Shown here: piece by piece, positions 59,980-64,000 of the stretch
Layout of the letters: the number at the start of each line of letters is the position of its first letter
Numbering within the stretch: the stretch's first letter is position 1
Assembly (NCBI RefSeq): GCF_900105675.1
Contig: NZ_LT629786.1
Location: 4,464,001 to 4,528,000 of the forward strand
DNA length: 64,000 bases
Source of the DNA: Pseudomonas synxantha
Lineage (GTDB): Bacteria > Pseudomonadota > Gammaproteobacteria > Pseudomonadales > Pseudomonadaceae
Direction: 5' to 3'
The notes under the pieces: generated by a model
What the model was told of the DNA's origin: nothing
The model's input: only the letters and a program-made list of their open reading frames with translations
Databases searched by the model: none
Translations under genes and position numbers: made by a program

Positions 59980-60729
59980 TCAACCGCGCTGCGCCTCGGC
60001 CTCTTCATGGGCATGGCGCAGCCGTTCGCGGCTATTGGTCAAATGCAGACGCATGGCCGCGCGTGCCGCATCCGAATCCTGGCGTGCAATCGCCTCATAA
60101 ATCTCTTCGTGTTCGCGACTCAGGCGACTCATGTAGTGCTGTTGGTCATCATGGGCCAGGCGCGCCGAATTCAGACGCGTGCGTGGAATAATGCTGGTAC
60201 CCAGGTGGGTCATGATGTCGGTGAAGTAACGGTTGCCGGTAGACAACGCAATTTCCAGATGGAAGGCAAAGTCCGAAGCTACCGCATCGCCGGCATGGGC
60301 CGCGCTTTCATTCAGGGCATCGAGGGCCGCACGCATGGCGGCCAGCTGTGCATCGCTGCGACGCAAGGCTGCAAGGCCCGCGGACTCCACTTCAAGGCTG
60401 ATACGCAGCTCGAGGATCGCCAATACATCACGCAACGTCACCACGGTGGCCGGGTCAATGCGGAAACCGCTGGGGCTTGGCGTGTCCAGCACAAAGGTGC
60501 CGATACCGTGGCGGGTCTCGACCTGCCCCGCCGCTTGCAGACGCGAGATGGCTTCACGCACCACAGTGCGGCTGACGCCATGGGCGTCCATGATCGCCGA
60601 CTCGGTGGGCAGCTTGTCGCCGCGCTTGAGCTGGCCGTCGCGGATCTGCTCGGACAACACCGTGACCAATTCCTGGGCAAGGCTGCGGCGCTTGCGGGGA
60701 AGACGTGGAGCGGCGCTGGCGTTTTCCAT
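59980..60729 (-). CDS. GntR family transcriptional regulator, FadR subfamily (FCD domain)
   Basis: 249-residue regulator with an N-terminal winged HTH (about 15-85, with LPTESAIMDAHGVSRTVV and GIGTFV) and a C-terminal all-helical FCD ligand domain (about 95-225). The ATG at 60729 is preferred; the longer frame adds sequence that is not family-like. Likely regulator of the kdgD operon, since 11 bp of the kdgD operator, GGTTGTACGAT, recur 50 bp upstream of its start. Confidence 0.88.
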   Translation of the reverse strand: MENASAAPRLPRKRRSLAQELVTVLSEQIRDGQLKRGDKLPTESAIMDAHGVSRTVVREAISRLQAAGQVETRHGIGTFVLDTPSPSGFRIDPATVVTLRDVLAILELRISLEVESAGLAALRRSDAQLAAMRAALDALNESAAHAGDAVASDFAFHLEIALSTGNRYFTDIMTHLGTSIIPRTRLNSARLAHDDQQHYMSRLSREHEEIYEAIARQDSDAARAAMRLHLTNSRERLRHAHEEAEAQRG

Positions 60730-60778
60730 GATGAACCATCTTTCTCGGCGAACTAAAGACCGCATCATAGCCCATGGT

Positions 60779-60790
60779 GGTTGTACGATC
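60779..60790. promoter_or_regulatory. Shared operator half-site upstream of the GntR gene
   Basis: GGTTGTACGAT at 60779-60789 is identical to 11 bp of the kdgD operator. The second half is poorly conserved here, while a GGTG/CACC pair flanks the core. A weak autoregulatory site is plausible. Confidence 0.45.
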
Positions 60791-60830
60791 ACCGTTCCGG
60801 CGCGACTTTCATCCATATCCTTCGCGCAAA

Positions 60831-60863
60831 AAAAATGCCCCGACAGCAGTCGAGGCATTTTTC
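60831..60863 (-). terminator. Intrinsic terminator downstream of sspB
   Basis: AAATGCC(C)CGAC and GTCGAGGCATTT pair around AGCA, flanked by an A-run on the left, which is a T-run on the minus strand. It ends the petABC-sspAB transcripts. Confidence 0.85.
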
Positions 60864-60888
60864 ACATGGGCCTGGAGGCGTAATCCGC

Positions 60889-61308
60889 CTACTTCACCAC
60901 TTTCAAGCTCGGCCGACCGCTAGGGCGCGGCGGCTCGGTATCCGGTGGCGGCACATCATCACCGCCTTCACCTTCGATCGTTTCGCCGTCCTCGAAAGGC
61001 GACTCCAGATCGAACACCATGCCTTGGCCATTTTCCCGGGCATAAATCCCGAGGATGGCACCGATTGGCACGAACAGCGTATGGGGCACACCGCCGAAAC
61101 GCCCTTCGAAGCTCACCGCTTCGTTGTCCATGTGCAGGTGGCGCACGGCACTGGGCGATACGTTCAGCACGATTTGTCCGTCACTGGCAAAACCCTGCGG
61201 TACCTGAACCGCAGGAAATTCGGAATTGACCAGCATGTGCGGGGTGCAATCGTTGTCCACAATCCACTCATAGAGCGCGCGGACCAGGTAAGGTCGACTG
61301 GAGTTCAT
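60889..61308 (-). CDS. sspB: ClpXP specificity-enhancing factor SspB
   Basis: Adaptor that delivers ssrA-tagged and other substrates to ClpXP. The 139 residues start MNSSRPYLVRALYEWIVDN and end, after an acidic, Pro-rich linker, with GRPSLKVVK, the ClpX-binding XB peptide. ATG 61308 is chosen over a TTG one codon upstream. It follows sspA after 17 bp. Confidence 0.94.
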   Translation of the reverse strand: MNSSRPYLVRALYEWIVDNDCTPHMLVNSEFPAVQVPQGFASDGQIVLNVSPSAVRHLHMDNEAVSFEGRFGGVPHTLFVPIGAILGIYARENGQGMVFDLESPFEDGETIEGEGGDDVPPPDTEPPRPSGRPSLKVVK

Positions 61309-61325
61309 CAACGGCTCCTTAAGCC

Positions 61326-61943
61326 TTAGCGCATATCGCGTTCGACACCAGACAGACTTGCCTGGAAAGCCTCACGCGCAAACTGGCGCTCCATGTAATC
61401 AAGCAACGGCTTGGCCGGCCGTGGCAGTTCAATGCCCAGGATCGGCAAGCGCCAAAGTATGGGTAATAGGCAACAATCCACCAAGCTTTGTTCCTCACTG
61501 AGGAAAAAAGGTTTGTCGGCGAACAACGGCGAAACGCCGGTCAGGCTCTCGCGCAATTCCTTGCGCGCCTGCACCCGAGCGGCTTCTTTTGAACGCGAAT
61601 CCAGAATCACATCCACCAGCCCGCACCAGTCGCGCTGGATCCGATGGATCAGCAGGCGGCTATTGGCGCGCGCCACCGGGTATACCGGCAGCAAAGGCGG
61701 ATGAGGGTAACGCTCATCCAAGTATTCCATCACCACGGTTGACTCCCACAACGCCAGGTCACGATCGACCAGGGTGGGCAAGCTGCCGTAAGGGTTCACT
61801 TCGATCAGTTTCGGCGGATGACGGCCCGCCTCCACACTGATGATCTCGGCGCTGACACCCTTCTCTGCGAGCACGATGCGTACTCGGTGGGAATAGTGGT
61901 CGGCGGGGTCGGAGTAACAGGCCAACCGATTGGTCACGCCCAT
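61326..61943 (-). CDS. sspA: Stringent starvation protein A
   Basis: RNA polymerase-associated protein with a glutathione S-transferase fold that modulates transcription under stress. The 205 residues have the thioredoxin-like N-terminal half ([21 protein letters not shown], split here as [14 protein letters not shown] then HRVRIVL), the [17 protein letters not shown] segment and an all-helical C-terminal half. It follows petC in the conserved petABC-sspAB order. Confidence 0.95.
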   Translation of the reverse strand: MGVTNRLACYSDPADHYSHRVRIVLAEKGVSAEIISVEAGRHPPKLIEVNPYGSLPTLVDRDLALWESTVVMEYLDERYPHPPLLPVYPVARANSRLLIHRIQRDWCGLVDVILDSRSKEAARVQARKELRESLTGVSPLFADKPFFLSEEQSLVDCCLLPILWRLPILGIELPRPAKPLLDYMERQFAREAFQASLSGVERDMR

Positions 61944-61979
61944 GGCGGTCCTCCTCGCTTGTTGAAATTATCGAAAGCT

Positions 61980-62062
61980 CAAAAACGAGCGCGCCCAGAG
62001 AGCATCCCTGTAACGTCCGGTTCAACCGGTCGCTACGTATTCAGGGACGCCGCTGGGCGCGC
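61980..62062 (-). terminator. Long hairpin between petC and sspA
   Basis: GCGCGCCCAG (61989-61998) pairs with CTGGGCGCGC (62053-62062), with inner CATCCCTG/CAGGGACG and CCGG/CCGG helices. On the minus strand it ends in TCGTTTTTGAG, so it looks like a terminator or attenuator between petABC and sspAB. Confidence 0.65.
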
Positions 62063-62091
62063 AAGATTAACAGCAATTGCTTACGGTTGGA

Positions 62092-62871
62092 TCAATGCAC
62101 ATCCTTCCAGTATTCGCGCTTGAGCAGATAAGCGAATACGAAGAAGAAAGCCAGGTACAGCAAGACGTAAGTACCGATGCGCTGGTGCTGCAGTTTGACC
62201 GGGTTGGCCGAGTAGGCCAGGAAGGTCACCAGGTTCTTGACCTTCTCGTCGAACTGCTCTTCATTCAGCGTACCGGTCTTGGGCACGATGGTCAGTTGAT
62301 CGCATGCTTCATGGGTCAGAGGCGTACCGGTCAACGGATCATATTGCTTCTTGCCGTCTTCAACGACCTGAACCTGCTTGCATCCTACCACCTGGCGACC
62401 CTGCAGGCCGACCAGAACGTTCGGCATGCCGACATTCGGGAAGACTTTGTTGTTCACGCCGTAAGGGCGTGCAGGGTCTTCGTAGAAGGATTTCAGGTAG
62501 CCGTAGAGCCAGTCGGTGCCGCGCACGCGGGCCACCAGGGTCAGGTCTGGCGGTGCGGCGCCGAACCAGGTCTTGGCGTCGGCCGGTTGCATGCCGATGC
62601 TCATGTGGTCGCCGATCTTCGCACCGGTGAACACCGCGTGGCTGAGCATCACTTCATGGGGGATGCCCAGGTCATCGGCGACCCGCTCGTAACGTTGGAA
62701 CTTGGCGCTGTGGCAACCCATGCAGTAGTTAGTGAATGTACGCAGCCCATCCTGCATGGCGGCTTTGTCAGACACATCGATATCGACCTTTTCCAGCTGC
62801 GCGCCATGTTCGGCGGCGAAGGACAGTAGCGGCAGGGCCGCAAGCACGAATGCAACGAATAACTTTTTCAT
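62092..62871 (-). CDS. petC: Cytochrome c1 of the bc1 complex
   Basis: Heme-c subunit of ubiquinol:cytochrome c reductase, on the periplasmic side of the inner membrane. The 259 residues have a signal peptide ending SFA, the heme-binding CMGCH in FTNYCMGCHSAKF near residue 53, the Met-ligand region in the second half, and a C-terminal anchor helix. The start overlaps the petB stop (ATGA). Confidence 0.95.
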   Translation of the reverse strand: MKKLFVAFVLAALPLLSFAAEHGAQLEKVDIDVSDKAAMQDGLRTFTNYCMGCHSAKFQRYERVADDLGIPHEVMLSHAVFTGAKIGDHMSIGMQPADAKTWFGAAPPDLTLVARVRGTDWLYGYLKSFYEDPARPYGVNNKVFPNVGMPNVLVGLQGRQVVGCKQVQVVEDGKKQYDPLTGTPLTHEACDQLTIVPKTGTLNEEQFDEKVKNLVTFLAYSANPVKLQHQRIGTYVLLYLAFFFVFAYLLKREYWKDVH

Positions 62872-64000
62872 CAGCCAGTCACCCTTTCCGGAACCGGTTT
62901 GGTCTTCTCGAGCCGGGTATAGAACGGCATCAGAATGAAGTAGGCGAAGTACAGGAAGGTGCAGACCTGCGACAACAACGTACGCTCAGGGGTTGGCGCC
63001 AATACGCCGAGTACGCCCAGGATCACGAACGAAATGCAGAACACCCACAACCAGATCTTGCTCAGCCAGCCTTTGTAGCGCATCGACTTGACCGGGCTGC
63101 GGTCGAGCCATGGCAGCACGAACAGCACCGCGATGGCTGCGCCCATGGCGATCACGCCCATCAGCTTGTCAGGGATGGCGCGCAGGATCGCGTAGAACGG
63201 CGTGAAGTACCACACCGGTGCAATGTGCTCGGGAGTCTTGAAGGCGTTGGCCTGCTCGAAGTTAGGCTTTTCGAGGAAATAACCGCCCATCTCCGGGAAA
63301 AAGAACACGATCGAGCAGAACACGAACAGGAACACCACCACGCCGACAATGTCTTTGACGGTGTAGTAAGGGTGAAACGGAATGCCATCCAGCGGGATAC
63401 CGTTCTCGTCCTTGTGCTTCTTGATGTCCACGCCATCGGGGTTGTTGGAGCCTACTTCGTGCAGCGCCAGGATGTGCAGCACAACCAGGCCGAGGATCAC
63501 GATCGGCAAGGCCACCACGTGCAGGGCGAAGAAGCGGTTCAGGGTAATACCCGAGATCAGGTAGTCACCGCGGATCCACTGGGTCAGGTCGTTGCCGATC
63601 ACCGGGATCGCACCGAACAGCGAAATGATCACCTGGGCGCCCCAGTACGACATCTGGCCCCACGGCAGCAGGTAACCCATGAAGGCTTCGGCCATCAGCG
63701 CCAGGTAGATCAGCATGCCGAACACCCACACCAGCTCGCGAGGCTTCTGGTACGACCCGTAGAGCAGGCCACGGAACATGTGCAGGTAGACGACGATAAA
63801 GAACGCTGACGCGCCGGTGGAGTGCAGCAGGCGCAGGATCGAGCCGTACTCGACGTCACGCATGATGTATTCAACGGAAGCGAACGCCTCCTCCGCCGAC
63901 GGGGTGTAGCTCATCGTCAGCCACACGCCGGTGACGATCTGGTTGACCAGCACCAACAGGGCCAGGGAGCCGAAGAAGTAGAAGAAATTGAAGTTCTTTG
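62871..64000 (-). CDS. petB: Cytochrome b of the bc1 complex (5' end outside window)
   Basis: Membrane subunit holding both b hemes and the quinone sites. The visible C-terminal 376 residues begin in KNFNFFYFFGSLALL; the start lies beyond 64000. Heme-ligand His pairs are in STGASAFFIVVYLHMFRG (split: STGASAFFI and VVYLHMFRG) and FFALHVVALP with its partner. The Qo-site PEW-type motif appears as PVWYFTPFY. The Rieske gene should follow upstream. Confidence 0.95.
   Translation of the reverse strand, partial: KNFNFFYFFGSLALLVLVNQIVTGVWLTMSYTPSAEEAFASVEYIMRDVEYGSILRLLHSTGASAFFIVVYLHMFRGLLYGSYQKPRELVWVFGMLIYLALMAEAFMGYLLPWGQMSYWGAQVIISLFGAIPVIGNDLTQWIRGDYLISGITLNRFFALHVVALPIVILGLVVLHILALHEVGSNNPDGVDIKKHKDENGIPLDGIPFHPYYTVKDIVGVVVFLFVFCSIVFFFPEMGGYFLEKPNFEQANAFKTPEHIAPVWYFTPFYAILRAIPDKLMGVIAMGAAIAVLFVLPWLDRSPVKSMRYKGWLSKIWLWVFCISFVILGVLGVLAPTPERTLLSQVCTFLYFAYFILMPFYTRLEKTKPVPERVTG

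Overview
The window is a stretch of chromosome from a Pseudomonas of the P. fluorescens group. The evidence is GC-rich coding sequence, gene blocks in the order known from Pseudomonas (for example lptCAB-rpoN-hpf-ptsN-rapZ-HPr, fagA-fumC-sodA, mreBCD-maf-rng), and many REP/REPIN palindromes of the GTGGGAGGGGGCTTGC type. Protein names rest on recognised motifs, length and gene order; no database search was run.

Layout. 1-8 kb: end of a 2-hydroxyacid dehydrogenase gene, rsmC, a manganese exporter behind a yybP-ykoY riboswitch, an M48 lipoprotein protease, a divergent SRAP-domain protein, two small overlapping genes (CPXCG and DUF2007), an acyltransferase, and small unknown or lipoprotein genes. 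8-14 kb: mqo, then a PA4642-like gene, a WbuC cupin and hpt, facing upp-uraA (purine and pyrimidine salvage). 14-22 kb (minus strand): mlaFEDCB (phospholipid transport), ibaG, murA, hisG-hisD-hisC. 22-29 kb (plus strand): kdsD-kdsC-lptC-lptA-lptB (LPS synthesis and export), rpoN, hpf, ptsN, rapZ, HPr. 29-33 kb (minus strand): a ZIP transporter and the iron-starvation operon fagA-fumC-(broken gene)-sodA with tandem Fur-box-like sites. 33-46 kb: pmbA/tldE, yjgA, and a long minus-strand series mreB-mreC-mreD-maf-rng-yhdP-nitrilase-tldD. 46-52 kb: gatCAB, an RlpA-like lipoprotein, a Ca2+/Na+ antiporter, a carboxymuconolactone decarboxylase-like protein and an AEC transporter. 53-61 kb: a galactarate catabolic operon (kdgD, semialdehyde dehydrogenase, MFS transporter, garD) with a GntR regulator, plus a divergent phospholipase C-like gene. 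61-64 kb: sspB, sspA, petC and the start-less end of petB.

Most of the window is conserved core genome; the galactarate/phospholipase segment looks like the accessory part. In that segment the phospholipase-like gene has a textbook LexA box over its predicted transcription start, which would make a lipid-active enzyme part of the SOS response. The divergent galactarate promoter carries a 20-bp palindrome, and 11 bp of it recur upstream of the GntR gene.

Other points needing a second look: an in-frame stop in the fagA-fumC-sodA operon, an apparent ATT start for mreC, an SRAP protein lacking two expected active-site residues, chimeric REP elements, and several strong intergenic hairpins. I see no tRNA, rRNA, CRISPR array, insertion sequence or prophage.
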